This document shows, one piece after another, positions 13,056 through 21,311 of a stretch of 32,546 nucleotides of DNA; the first letter of the stretch is position 1; every line of letters begins with the position of its first letter. Position numbers and translations under genes: made by a program. The DNA comes from Oscillospiraceae bacterium. Lineage in GTDB: Bacteria; Bacillota; Clostridia; Oscillospirales; Oscillospiraceae. The DNA lies in the NCBI GenBank assembly GCA_017427645.1, contig JAFRSI010000130.1, forward strand, positions 1 to 32,546. The letters run 5' to 3'. Under the pieces are notes generated by a model. That model had not been told where the DNA came from. It was given only the letters and a program-made list of their open reading frames with translations, and made no database searches.

Positions 13056-13823
13056 ATGTCGATCGCTGTTCTGCAGGAACAGATCCGCCGCAGGAAGACG
13101 CCCGTGGCTCTGGCGCTGGGACCGGAGGCGGATAGGATCGCACCGAAGATCCGCCGCAATTTTACGGAGATGTACGGCGAGGGCGTCATGGCCACGGCGG
13201 AGGCGCTGCGCTACCACGGCTGCCAGGTGCTGGACGCCGCGGCGGACCGCCTGAGCGCGGTGGTGCTGGACGCCGCCGCCTACCTGCGCTGCGGCGCCAT
13301 GGGATTTGACGTTCTTTCCAACCTGGTGGGCGCGGCAAAGGCCCGGGGACTGTATGCCATCGTAGACGCCCGGGGGGCGCTTGCCGAGCCGTGGCTGGCG
13401 GCCATGCCCCAGGCCGACGCGGTGACGGTGCTGCCCTATCTGGGCGGCGACGCCTGCCGGATCGGAGAGGACAAGGCCGTTTTTGCCCTGGTGACCACCG
13501 ACAACAGCTCTGCCTCCGATATCCAGCGGCTGATCGCCGGGGATCGGAAGCTGTTCCTGGCGGCGGCGGAGCAGATGGCCCGCCGGGGCGCCGGCATCGC
13601 TCTGGAGAGCGGCTACGCCCTGGATATCCGGGATCTGCGCCGCAAGCTGGACAAGACCTTCCTTCTGCTGACGCACTGCACGCCCCAGGCGGCCTCGGTG
13701 GCCTTTGACGACTACGGACACGGCGCGCTGGCGGCGGACGGCGATATCCAATACGCCGAGGACCCGGCTGCCGCCGTGGAGCAGGCGATCGCGGCCATGA
13801 AGGAATGGGTGAGCGTGGTATGA
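13056..13823 (+). CDS. Orotidine-phosphate-decarboxylase-like protein with a degenerate active site
   Basis: 255 residues resembling type 2 OMP decarboxylase. LALGPEADRIAP is in the place of the opening LCVGLDP block, and ADAVTVLPYLGGD at about 120-132 and LVTTDNSSASDIQ agree with the phosphate-binding half (family: DAVTVNPYLGxD and TSNPSAxDxQ). The catalytic D-x-K-x2-D segment, usually DAKRGDI, reads DARGALAEPW from D104: the Lys is missing and the second Asp is Ala. The first block also lacks the GLD Asp. Decarboxylation by the known mechanism therefore looks impossible. AGGGGAG seven bases before ATG 13056 fixes the start. It overlaps the next gene by four bases. Confidence 0.75.
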   Translation: MSIAVLQEQIRRRKTPVALALGPEADRIAPKIRRNFTEMYGEGVMATAEALRYHGCQVLDAAADRLSAVVLDAAAYLRCGAMGFDVLSNLVGAAKARGLYAIVDARGALAEPWLAAMPQADAVTVLPYLGGDACRIGEDKAVFALVTTDNSSASDIQRLIAGDRKLFLAAAEQMARRGAGIALESGYALDIRDLRRKLDKTFLLLTHCTPQAASVAFDDYGHGALAADGDIQYAEDPAAAVEQAIAAMKEWVSVV

Positions 13824-14854
13824 CGAGGCTGTATCTGATCCGCCACGCCGAGGCGGAGGGCAATCTCTACCGCATTGCCCAGGGCCATTACGACAGTCTC
13901 ATCACCGAGCTGGGCTACCGGCAGATCGCGGCCCTGCGGGAGCGGTTCCGGGACGTACACGTGGACGCGGTCTACTCCAGCGACCTGTTCCGCACCCGCA
14001 CCACCGCCCGGGCCATCTACGAGCCCAAGGGCCTGCCGCTGCACACGGAGCCCGCCTTTCGGGAGATCGGCATGGGCGTATGGGAGGGCAAGTGCTGGCA
14101 GGAGCTGGCCATGACCCAGGGCGACCTGCTGCACCGCTTCAACTGCGATATGGGCAACTGGCAGGTGGAGGGCAGCGAGACGCTGCAGACCGTGCTGGAT
14201 CGCTTCATCCCCGCTCTGGAGCGGGTGGCAAAGGAGAACGACGGCAAGACCGTGGCCGTCGTCGCCCACGGCATGGCCCTGCGCATGGTGCTGGGGACCC
14301 TCCAGGGGATGACCATGGAGGAGCTCAACCGGACCCACCACGCCGACAACACCGCCGTTTCGCTGGTGGAATACGAGGACGGCCGATTCCGGGTGATCTT
14401 CCGGGACGACAACAGCCATCTGGCGGGGACGGATCTGTCCACCTTTGCCAGGCAGAGCTGGTGGCGGAACAAGCAGGGGAGAGAGGTAGGGGTCTACTAC
14501 GGCCCCATGACGGAGGAGGCGCGGCAGGAGCTGACGGACGGAGGCGCCCGGGTCCCCGAGGGGGGAGAGCAGATCGCCGTGCGGTTTGACCAGCGGACCA
14601 TCGGCGGCGTGCAGCTGCTGCCGGAGGGGGAGATCGGGTGGTATTACCTGCTGCCCGCCTGGCGCGGCAAGCGCCTGGGCGTGCCCCCGCTGGGCCAGGT
14701 GGTCTACCGCTGCCGCGGCCAGGGGCTGGAATACGTGCGTCTGCACTGCGGCGACGAGCAGCTGCGGCCCTTTTTCAGCAAGCTGGGCTTCGTCCCCACC
14801 CAGGGGGACGGGATGGCTCTCTATATCGGGTATAAGGAAAGAGCGACCATATGA
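13820..14854 (+). CDS. Histidine phosphatase fused to a GNAT-like domain
   Basis: 344 residues, two domains. Residues 1 to about 200 are a phosphoglycerate-mutase-type histidine phosphatase: IRHAEAEGN with phospho-acceptor His9, the second His150 in VVAHGMAL, and EIGMGVWEGK containing the catalytic acid region. Residues about 205-340 look like a GNAT fold: IGWYYLLPAWRGKRLGVPPL carries a Gly/Arg-rich acetyl-CoA-type loop and LRPFFSKLGF is the usual C-terminal strand-turn. It starts at ATG 13820 in an ATGA overlap with the OMPDC-like gene and ends in another with ygiQ, so the three proteins are made from one transcript. Confidence 0.85.
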   Translation: MTRLYLIRHAEAEGNLYRIAQGHYDSLITELGYRQIAALRERFRDVHVDAVYSSDLFRTRTTARAIYEPKGLPLHTEPAFREIGMGVWEGKCWQELAMTQGDLLHRFNCDMGNWQVEGSETLQTVLDRFIPALERVAKENDGKTVAVVAHGMALRMVLGTLQGMTMEELNRTHHADNTAVSLVEYEDGRFRVIFRDDNSHLAGTDLSTFARQSWWRNKQGREVGVYYGPMTEEARQELTDGGARVPEGGEQIAVRFDQRTIGGVQLLPEGEIGWYYLLPAWRGKRLGVPPLGQVVYRCRGQGLEYVRLHCGDEQLRPFFSKLGFVPTQGDGMALYIGYKERATI

Positions 14855-16827
14855 TCGGTACTGAGTTTTTGCCGGTGAGCCGGGAGGAGATGCTGGCGCG
14901 GGAGTGGTACTACTACGATTTCCTGGTGGTCACCGCCGACGCCTACATCGACCATCCCAGCTTCGGCTCCACCCTGATCGCCCGGACGCTGGAGGCGGAC
15001 GGGTTCCGGGTGGCCATTCTGGCCCAGCCCCCCTGGCAGGACGCCCAGGCGTTCCGCGCCATGGGGCGGCCCCGCTGCGCCGTGCTGATCGGCGGGGGAA
15101 ACCTGGACTCCATGGTGGCCCACTACACCGTGGCCAAGCGGCGCAGGGCGCAGGATCTTTACAGCCCCGGCGGCAAAATGGGTTTCCGGCCGGACCGGGC
15201 CACCATCGTCTACGCCAACCGGGCCCGGGAGGCTTTTCCGGACTGCCCCATCGTCATCGGCGGGCTGGAGGCGTCCCTGCGGCGGTTTGCCCACTACGAC
15301 TACTGGGAGGACAAGGTGCGCCGCAGCATCCTGTTTGACGCCCCGGCGGACCTGCTGGTCTACGGCATGGGGGAGAGCGCCACCCGGGAGATCGCCCGGC
15401 GGCTGAAGAAAAAGATACCGCCCTGGCAGATCACCGACGTGCCCGGCACCGCCTATATCGCCGGCAGCGCCGACGAGATCGCCGGCAAGCGGGTGGATTG
15501 CCCCTCCTACGAGGAGGTCACGGCGGACAAGACGGCCTACGCCCGGGCTACGAAGATCGAATACGAGGAGCACGATCCCATCCGGGGCCGTGCCGTCCTG
15601 CAGCCCTGCGAGGGGCGGATCCTGGTGGTCAATCCCCCGGCCCGCCCCCTGGGGCGGGAGGAGCTGGACCGGCTCTACGATCTGCCCTATACCCGTAAAG
15701 TGCATCCCATGTATACCGACGGCGTCCCGGCCATTGAGGAGGTCCGCTTCTCCATTACCCACAACCGGGGCTGCTTCGGCGGGTGCAACTTCTGCGCACT
15801 GGCCTTCCACCAGGGCCGCATGGTCACCTCCCGCTCCATCGAGTCCTGCCTCCGCGAGGCGGAACTGCTGACCCGGGACCCGGATTTCAAGGGCTACATC
15901 CACGACGTGGGCGGTCCCAGCGCCAATTTCCGCCACACCTCCTGCCGCAAGCAGAAGCGCTGCGGCATGTGCGCCGACCGCTCCTGCCTGGCGCCGGAGC
16001 CCTGCCCCAATCTGGACGCGGACCACAGCGAGTACACGGAGCTGCTGCGGCGGATGCGGGCCCTGCCCGGCATCAAGAAGGTATTTGTCCGCAGCGGCAT
16101 CCGATACGACTATATGCTGCAGGACAAGGACAACAGCTTTTTCAAGGAGCTGGTGCGCTACCACATCTCCGGCCAGCTGAAGGTGGCGCCGGAGCACTGC
16201 GTGGCCGGCGTGCTGGACTATATGGGCAAGCCCCACTTTGACGTATTCGAGCGGTTCTGGCGGCAGTATCAGAAGATCAACGAGAGGGAGGACAAGGAGC
16301 AGTATCTGGTGCCCTATCTCATGTCCTCCCACCCCGGTTGCACCCTGGCCGACGCGGTGGCGCTGGCGGAGTTCCTTCACGGGACCGGCCACCAGCCTCA
16401 GCAGGTACAGGATTTCTACCCCACGCCGGGTACGGTATCCACCTGCATGTACTACACCGGGTTGGATCCCCGGACCATGGAGCCGGTCTACGTGGCCCGT
16501 GACCCCCACGACAAGGCCCTGCAGCGGGCCCTGCTCCAGTGGCGTCGCCCGGAGAAGAGAGCGCTGGTGATCGAGGCCCTGGAAAAGGCGGGGCGCACGG
16601 ATCTGATCGGCTACGGGCCGGCGTGCCTGATCCGCCCCCGGAAGGGGGAAAAGTACTTCGGAAAGAAGGACGAGCCCCGGAAACAGGCGGAGAAGAAGCG
16701 GGACGGCCGCGGCCCCAAGCCGGCGGGAACCGTACACCGGGGCAGACCAGCCCGGTCCGGACAGAAGGGGAGAGCGGCGTCCGGGGAAAAGGCGCCCGCT
16801 GCCCGGCGGCGGACGAGGAAGCAATAG
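14851..16827 (+). CDS. ygiQ: YgiQ-family radical SAM protein
   Basis: 658 residues. The N-terminal cobalamin-binding-like part has YDFLVVTADAYIDHPSFG, a hallmark of YgiQ (UPF0313), followed by the radical SAM core with the 4Fe-4S cysteines in CFGGCNFC (C308, C312, C315). Note the CxxxCxxC spacing. Further Cys (CRKQKRCGMCADRSC near 367-381) probably bind an additional cluster, and HPGCTLADA is also typical. The last 60 residues are a Lys/Arg/Gly-rich tail that could contact RNA. The family's reaction is not established. Start at ATG 14851, ATGA overlap with the gene before. Confidence 0.93.
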   Translation: MIGTEFLPVSREEMLAREWYYYDFLVVTADAYIDHPSFGSTLIARTLEADGFRVAILAQPPWQDAQAFRAMGRPRCAVLIGGGNLDSMVAHYTVAKRRRAQDLYSPGGKMGFRPDRATIVYANRAREAFPDCPIVIGGLEASLRRFAHYDYWEDKVRRSILFDAPADLLVYGMGESATREIARRLKKKIPPWQITDVPGTAYIAGSADEIAGKRVDCPSYEEVTADKTAYARATKIEYEEHDPIRGRAVLQPCEGRILVVNPPARPLGREELDRLYDLPYTRKVHPMYTDGVPAIEEVRFSITHNRGCFGGCNFCALAFHQGRMVTSRSIESCLREAELLTRDPDFKGYIHDVGGPSANFRHTSCRKQKRCGMCADRSCLAPEPCPNLDADHSEYTELLRRMRALPGIKKVFVRSGIRYDYMLQDKDNSFFKELVRYHISGQLKVAPEHCVAGVLDYMGKPHFDVFERFWRQYQKINEREDKEQYLVPYLMSSHPGCTLADAVALAEFLHGTGHQPQQVQDFYPTPGTVSTCMYYTGLDPRTMEPVYVARDPHDKALQRALLQWRRPEKRALVIEALEKAGRTDLIGYGPACLIRPRKGEKYFGKKDEPRKQAEKKRDGRGPKPAGTVHRGRPARSGQKGRAASGEKAPAARRRTRKQ

Positions 16828-16869
16828 TACCGGGGCAATGGCGCATACACAACTCCTGGGAACATACGC

Positions 16870-16883
16870 CCGTGCATGCACGG
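16870..16883. promoter_or_regulatory. 14-bp perfect palindrome upstream of the YhbS-like gene
   Basis: CCGTGCATGCACGG, a perfect palindrome in the 204-base gap between ygiQ and the GNAT gene at 17032. The gap also has a CGGGAGGT (16957-16964) / ACCTCCCG (16982-16989) stem with a 17-base loop and no T-run. Either could be an operator or a transcript element; nothing else identifies the regulator. Confidence 0.3.
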
Positions 16884-17031
16884 ATGTGTGAAATAGAAAA
16901 AGAAGGAGAACGCTGTTTGAAAATCCTGACAGGAACACCGGAGATTGCGGCATAACCGGGAGGTTTGCCAGTGATCGAAGGACCTCCCGCCGAGAGGCAA
17001 TTGCCGTCAACAATTTTCAGGAGGGAAAACA

Positions 17032-17658
17032 ATGAATACAAATGACGTTATCATTCGTTTGGAAAAGACAGAGGACCGCAGAGAAGTGGAAAACCTGGTG
17101 AGGGAGTCTTTCTGGAACGTGTATCGCCCGGGGTGCAGCGAGCACTATGTGATCCACGTGCTCCGGGACGATCCGGCTTTCGTAAAGGAGCTGGATCTGG
17201 TCATGGAACAGGACGGCCGGCTGATCGGACAGAACATGTTCATGAGAACGGTCATCAATGCCGACGACGGCCGGGTGATTCCCGTGCTGACCATGGGACC
17301 CATCGGGATCACGCCGGAACTGAAGCGCCGGGGATACGGCAAGAAGCTGCTGGACGAATCCCTGCGGAGGGCGGCGGAGCTGGGCTTCGGGGCAGTTCTG
17401 TTTGAGGGCAACATCGCTTTCTACGGCAAGAGCGGCTTCCACTATGCCCGGGAATTCGGGATCCGTTACCACGATCTGCCGGAGGGCGCCGATTCCTCGT
17501 TCTTCCTCTGCAGGGAGCTGATCCCGGGATATCTCAAAGGTATCACGGGCGTATATCAGACGCCTCAGGGCTACTACGTGGGCGACGCGGACGTGGAGGA
17601 ATTCGACAGAGCCTTTCCGCCCAAGGTGAAGCGGAAGCTGCCGGGACAGCTGTTCTGA
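17032..17658 (+). CDS. YhbS-like GNAT N-acetyltransferase
   Basis: 208 residues. The GNAT core has VLTMGPIGITPELKRRGYGKKLLDES with the acetyl-CoA loop RRGYG at 99-103, and VLFEGNIAFYGKSGFHYA, the combination seen in YhbS-type proteins (LGPlav.P..qg.GiG and yY..fGF). A C-terminal extension of about 60 residues (ELIPGYLKGITGVYQ and the basic KVKRKLPGQ) follows. AGGAGGG at 17019-17025 is six bases before ATG 17032. No clear promoter is visible within the 204-base gap upstream. Substrate unknown. Confidence 0.88.
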   Translation: MNTNDVIIRLEKTEDRREVENLVRESFWNVYRPGCSEHYVIHVLRDDPAFVKELDLVMEQDGRLIGQNMFMRTVINADDGRVIPVLTMGPIGITPELKRRGYGKKLLDESLRRAAELGFGAVLFEGNIAFYGKSGFHYAREFGIRYHDLPEGADSSFFLCRELIPGYLKGITGVYQTPQGYYVGDADVEEFDRAFPPKVKRKLPGQLF

Positions 17659-17679
17659 ACGAAACAGTGAAAGCCGGGG

Positions 17680-17707
17680 GCCGGTATATCCAGCGGGGTA
17701 TACCGGC
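17680..17707 (+). promoter_or_regulatory. Hairpin in the leader of the methyltransferase gene
   Basis: GCCGGTATA (17680-17688) pairs with TATACCGGC (17699-17707) around ten bases. There is no T-run after it, so it is not an ordinary terminator. It ends 15 bases before the ribosome site AAAGGAGG (17722-17729) and could stabilise the message or affect translation. Confidence 0.4.
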
Positions 17708-17737
17708 TCTCCGCAAGAGCGAAAGGAGGACGGGCGG

Positions 17738-18544
17738 ATGAACTACCAGGATATCAACGCGGCGACCATCGACCGCTGGGTCCGGGAGGGCTGGGAATGG
17801 GGGAGACCCATCTCCCATGAGACATATGAGAAGGCGAAGGACGGCCAATGGGACGTGTTCCTGACGCCTGCGAAGCCGGTCCCCCACCGGTGGTTTGGGG
17901 ACCTGAAGGGGAAGAAGATCCTGGGCCTGGCCAGCGGCGGCGGCCAGCAGATGCCGATCTTTTCCGCCCTCGGCGCGGAATGCACAGTGCTGGACTATTC
18001 GGAGGAGCAGCTGGCCGGCGAGCGCACGGTCGCCCGGCGGGAGGGCTACGCCATTGAGATCATCCGCGGCGATATGACGCAGCCGCTGCCCTTTGGGGAC
18101 GAGACCTTTGATCTGATCTTCCACCCGGTTTCCAACTGCTACGTGCGCGAGGTAAAGCCCATCTGGCGGGAGTGCTTCCGGATACTGAAGCCGGGCGGAC
18201 TGCTCCTGGCCGGAACGGATCACTTCGTCAACTATATCGTGGATGCGGACGAGCGGCAGATCGTCAACCACCTGCCCTTCGATCCGCTGACTGACGCCGA
18301 TCAGCGGCTGCAGCTGGAAAGGGATGACGCGGGGATGCAGTTCTCGCACACCCTGGAAGAGCAGATCAACGGCCAGCTGGAGGCGGGGTTCACCCTGCTG
18401 GAGCTGTACGAAGACACTAACGGCCAGGGCCGCCTGCACGAGTTGAATATTCCGACGTTTCTGGCCATGCGGTCCCAAAAGCAAGCGCGGGAGCCGACAG
18501 AGAGCGGAGCTGGTGCGCCGACGGGCGAAAAGAGGGTGAGATAA
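17738..18544 (+). CDS. SAM-dependent methyltransferase (class I)
   Basis: 268 residues. Motif I is ILGLASGGGQQ at 61-71, then CTVLDYS with the ribose-binding Asp, GDMTQPLPFGDETFDLIF and FRILKPGGLLLAG, all in the standard order. The N-terminal INAATIDRWVREGWEWGRPIS is shared with a broad group of small-molecule methyltransferases. About 20 residues at the C terminus are low in complexity and charged. The start at 17738 is set by AAAGGAGG eight bases upstream. It follows the YhbS-like gene by 79 bases and may share its transcript. Confidence 0.9.
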   Translation: MNYQDINAATIDRWVREGWEWGRPISHETYEKAKDGQWDVFLTPAKPVPHRWFGDLKGKKILGLASGGGQQMPIFSALGAECTVLDYSEEQLAGERTVARREGYAIEIIRGDMTQPLPFGDETFDLIFHPVSNCYVREVKPIWRECFRILKPGGLLLAGTDHFVNYIVDADERQIVNHLPFDPLTDADQRLQLERDDAGMQFSHTLEEQINGQLEAGFTLLELYEDTNGQGRLHELNIPTFLAMRSQKQAREPTESGAGAPTGEKRVR

Positions 18545-18546
18545 GC

Positions 18547-18584
18547 AAAAAAGAACGATGACCCGACGGATCACCGCTCTTTTG
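18547..18584. repeat. Inverted repeat, left copy, before the BKACE gene
   Basis: AAAAAAGAACGATGACCC and GGATCACCGCTCTTTT form an imperfect hairpin around GAC. The whole is the reverse complement of 19780-19818 with one mismatch and a shorter T-run. As read from + it has three A-C mismatches; read from - these become G-U pairs, so this copy folds better on the - strand. Confidence 0.8.
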
Positions 18585-18600
18585 ACAGCTTGCCAAAGAA

Positions 18601-18627
18601 CCCTGCTTTCAAGCGGTGAAAACAGGG
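18601..18627 (+). promoter_or_regulatory. Leader hairpin and possible promoter of the BKACE gene
   Basis: CCCTGCTTTC (18601-18610) and GAAAACAGGG (18618-18627) pair with one mismatch. Just after it, TTGGTT (18631-18636), 17 bases and TACTTT (18654-18659) could be a weak promoter for the gene at 18702. Neither is strong. Confidence 0.35.
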
Positions 18628-18701
18628 AGTTTGGTTCACATCGATTTACATCATACTTTTCCGCACGAAAGTTTCACTGTGTTGCAAAGGAGGTCACAAA
18701 T

Positions 18702-19640
18702 ATGGCAAAAGGTCAAAAGAAGGTCATCATTTCCTGTGCAGTCACCGGCGGGATCCACACCCCCAGCCTGTCTCCCTATCTGCCCTCTACACCCGAGCAG
18801 ATCGCCGCACAGGCCATCGATGCGGCAAAGGCGGGTGCCGCCGTGCTCCATATCCACGCACGTCGTGAAGACGGAATGCCTGTGAGCGATTTCGGCACCT
18901 TCCGTCGGATTTTGTCCGCTATCAAGAATGAGGTCGATGCTGTCATCGGTATTACCACCGGCGGCGCTCAGGGCATGACCACGGAGGAGCGTTTCTCCGT
19001 GATCGAGGAGTTCCAGCCCGAAATGGCTTCCGCCAACGGTGGCTCAATGAACTTCTGCTTCCACAGGCTCCAGCAGGACATGGGCCCGACCCCCAAGTAC
19101 AGCTGGGAAGTCCCGTTCGTAGCTCGGACCTATGACAACGTCTTCAAAAACACCTTCAAGGATATCGAGTACTGCATCACCACCATGAATAAGTGCGGGA
19201 CGCTGCCGGAGTATGAGGTGTTCGACTATGGCCAGCTGGCCAATCTCCAGTATTTCCAGAAGAAGGGCATCATCACCCAGCCTATCTATATTCAGTTCGT
19301 TCCAGGCGTCATGGGCGGTTATCCCATCAGCAACGAGGGCATGATGTTCATGATCGACCAGGCCAAGAAGATGCTGGGCAACAACATCCAGTACAGCACC
19401 GTCTCTGCAGGCAGACGCATGTTCCGCAACGCCGCCATGATGGCGCTGCAGGGCGGCAACGTCCGAGTCGGTATGGAGGACAGCCTTTACATCAAGCCCA
19501 ACGGTGAGTTGGCCGTCAGCAACGCCCAGCAGGTCCTGAAGATGAAGCGGATCCTGGAGGATCTCGATTTCGAAATCGCCACTCCCGCCGAGGCCCGTGA
19601 GATGCTCAGGCTCAAGGGCGGAGACAAGGTCAATTTCTGA
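18702..19640 (+). CDS. Beta-keto acid cleavage enzyme (BKACE/Kce family, DUF849)
   Basis: 312 residues, full family length. The zinc-binding pair HIH is at His50 and His52 in VLHIHARREDG. GITTGGAQGMTTEER and PEMASANGGSMNF are the substrate and acetyl-CoA side blocks, and the end GNVRVGMEDSLYIKPN holds the third metal ligand region (VGMED). BKACEs condense acetyl-CoA with a beta-keto acid to give acetoacetate and a new CoA ester; Kce acts on 3-keto-5-aminohexanoate in lysine fermentation. None of the other lysine-fermentation genes (kam, kdd, kal) is in the window, so the substrate is open. AAAGGAGGT at 18686-18694, seven bases before ATG 18702, decides the start. Inverted repeats flank the gene. 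Confidence 0.9.
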   Translation: MAKGQKKVIISCAVTGGIHTPSLSPYLPSTPEQIAAQAIDAAKAGAAVLHIHARREDGMPVSDFGTFRRILSAIKNEVDAVIGITTGGAQGMTTEERFSVIEEFQPEMASANGGSMNFCFHRLQQDMGPTPKYSWEVPFVARTYDNVFKNTFKDIEYCITTMNKCGTLPEYEVFDYGQLANLQYFQKKGIITQPIYIQFVPGVMGGYPISNEGMMFMIDQAKKMLGNNIQYSTVSAGRRMFRNAAMMALQGGNVRVGMEDSLYIKPNGELAVSNAQQVLKMKRILEDLDFEIATPAEAREMLRLKGGDKVNF

Positions 19641-19779
19641 ACCCGTCTTTCCGGCGATGTCGTTTGCGTGAAGCCTGCTGCAATCGACGCTGCGTCCTTC
19701 TTCCATTCTTCCATGTCAACATCCCCTGCCGCTATTCCAAATGCAAGGGGCATTGCATAGTTTTTTGATAGGCAGAGCG

Positions 19780-19818
19780 AAAAAAGAGCGGTGATCCGTC
19801 GGATCATCGTTCTTTTTT
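19780..19818 (+). terminator. Terminator of the BKACE gene; right copy of the inverted repeat
   Basis: AAAAAAGAGCGGTGATCC (19780-19797) pairs over 18 bases (two wobbles) with 19801-19818 around GTC, ending in six T. It can also serve the - strand operon that ends at 19823. Confidence 0.92.
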
Positions 19819-19822
19819 GAGA

Positions 19823-20470
19823 TTAAGCCAGCAGGGAGCCCGCAGCGACCAGCACCAGACCCAGGACGAAGAAAAAGAACACCATAGCTGCGACCCGCTT
19901 GCAGAATTCTCTGATACCCAGAGTGGGGAGGTCCAGGAAGGGATAGGGATAGAGCAGGGAGGTGTTGCCGATGGGGCGGCCGGTCTTGGCCCGGAGCATG
20001 GCGAAAATGAAGTAGAGCAGGGGGATGATCAGCCAGGCCAGAGCGCTCAGCACCGTCAGACCGGACTTGTCGGCCCAGAGGAGCCACTGGAGCAGCACCA
20101 GCAGGGGCGTGACGTAGTGGACGAAGACGTTGCCCACCAGCTCGTCCGCCGTGTCGCCCAACTTGACGCCGCCGCGCCGGGCGGCGGGCAGGAGGACGAA
20201 GTGATAGATCAGATGAGTCACCCAGATGCAGGCCGTCATGGACATGGCCACGGTGCTGCCGGATACGGCGCGATACACGCTCCGGGCCTTCAGCGCGGCG
20301 GCGGTGAAGAGGGTGAATTCAAAGAGAATGATCAGCAGATTGCTCAGGTTGGTATAGAAACAGAAAAAGCCGGCACGTATCTTCCCGGTCCGGGGCAGGG
20401 TGGAATGGATCACCATGCCGACGGTGGCGATCACGGCGATCACCAGGGCGGAAACGGAATAGGCGTTCAT
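19823..20470 (-). CDS. Pr6Pr family membrane protein
   Basis: 215 residues with about six hydrophobic spans. [33 protein letters not shown] and [14 protein letters not shown] are the conserved blocks of Pr6Pr (FAR-17a/AIG1-like) proteins. Eukaryotic relatives AIG1 and ADTRP hydrolyse fatty-acid esters of hydroxy fatty acids through a Thr and a His; here Thr in YTNLSN and His in HYVTP occupy comparable places. The bacterial role is unknown. Its ATG (20470) overlaps the stop of the endonuclease IV gene by four bases, so it is last in that operon. Confidence 0.85.
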   Translation of the reverse strand: MNAYSVSALVIAVIATVGMVIHSTLPRTGKIRAGFFCFYTNLSNLLIILFEFTLFTAAALKARSVYRAVSGSTVAMSMTACIWVTHLIYHFVLLPAARRGGVKLGDTADELVGNVFVHYVTPLLVLLQWLLWADKSGLTVLSALAWLIIPLLYFIFAMLRAKTGRPIGNTSLLYPYPFLDLPTLGIREFCKRVAAMVFFFFVLGLVLVAAGSLLA

Positions 20471-21297
20471 CGCTTCATCTCCTTCAGCAGTGCGATTTCG
20501 GCGGCGTAGCCGGGCAGCTCGTTGGGGGTCTCCAGAATGAAGGGGAGCCCCTGCAGGGCCGGGTGGTTGATGATGCGCGCAAAGGCCTCCCGGCCCAGAC
20601 AGCCCTCGCCGATGCGGGCGTGGCGGTCCTTCCGGGCGCCCACGGGATTCAGACTGTCGTTGATGTGAATGGCACGCAGACGTGTAAGGCCGATCACCTT
20701 GTCAAAGGCTGTCAGAACGGCATCCAGGTCGCCTGCCACGTCGTAACCCGCGTCGCTGACGTGGCAGGTGTCCAGGCAGACGCCCATGCGGTCCGTCAGC
20801 GTGACACGGTCCAGGATCTCCCGCAGCTCCTCAAAGCGGCCGCCGATCTCCGTGCCCTTGCCGGCCATGGTCTCCAGCAGGACCGCGGTGCGCTGCGTCG
20901 GCAGCAGGATGGCGTTGAGCGTCCCGGCGATCTGGGCGATCCCCGCCTCCGTCCCCTGGCCGGTGTGACTGCCGGGATGGAAGTTGTAGCAGACGTCGGG
21001 CAGCGCCTCCAGCCGGTCCAGGTCGTCGGCCATGGTCTGCCGGGCAAATTCCCGGGTGCGCTGGTCGGCGGAGCAGGGGTTGATGGTATAGGGCGCGTGG
21101 GCCACCAGCGTTCCGATGCCTGCCTCCTGACGCATGGCCAGAAAAGCGGCCACGTCCGCCGGGTCCACGGGCTTGGCCCGGCTGCCCCGGGGATTCCGGG
21201 TGAAGAACTGAAAGGTATTGGCATGGATGGACAGCGCCGTCTGCCCCATGGCCAGGAAGCCCTTGGAGGAGGAGAGGTGGCATCCGATAAAGAACAT
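20467..21297 (-). CDS. nfo: Deoxyribonuclease IV (apurinic/apyrimidinic endonuclease)
   Basis: 276 residues, near the family norm of 280. The TIM-barrel metal ligands appear in order: [57 protein letters not shown] and LETP, which form the tri-zinc centre of the family. It cleaves DNA 5' of abasic sites in base excision repair. The N terminus [12 protein letters not shown] is also conserved. The gene lies 14 bases after the YfcE-type gene and overlaps the Pr6Pr gene; joint expression with a phosphoesterase and a membrane protein has no obvious functional meaning. Confidence 0.96.
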   Translation of the reverse strand: MFFIGCHLSSSKGFLAMGQTALSIHANTFQFFTRNPRGSRAKPVDPADVAAFLAMRQEAGIGTLVAHAPYTINPCSADQRTREFARQTMADDLDRLEALPDVCYNFHPGSHTGQGTEAGIAQIAGTLNAILLPTQRTAVLLETMAGKGTEIGGRFEELREILDRVTLTDRMGVCLDTCHVSDAGYDVAGDLDAVLTAFDKVIGLTRLRAIHINDSLNPVGARKDRHARIGEGCLGREAFARIINHPALQGLPFILETPNELPGYAAEIALLKEMKR

Positions 21298-21311
21298 AAG
21301 GCGGACCTCCT

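Noticed and set aside
16917..16955. A 12-codon frame starting TTG after AAGGAGA, before a stem-loop, as a leader peptide for the YhbS-like gene
   Set aside because: Too short to judge, no run of regulatory codons, and the stem that follows has no T-run, so attenuation is not supported.
14821..17013. A 730-codon open frame antisense to ygiQ
   Set aside because: The sense frame has the radical SAM cysteines and clear family blocks; the antisense frame has none and no start signal.
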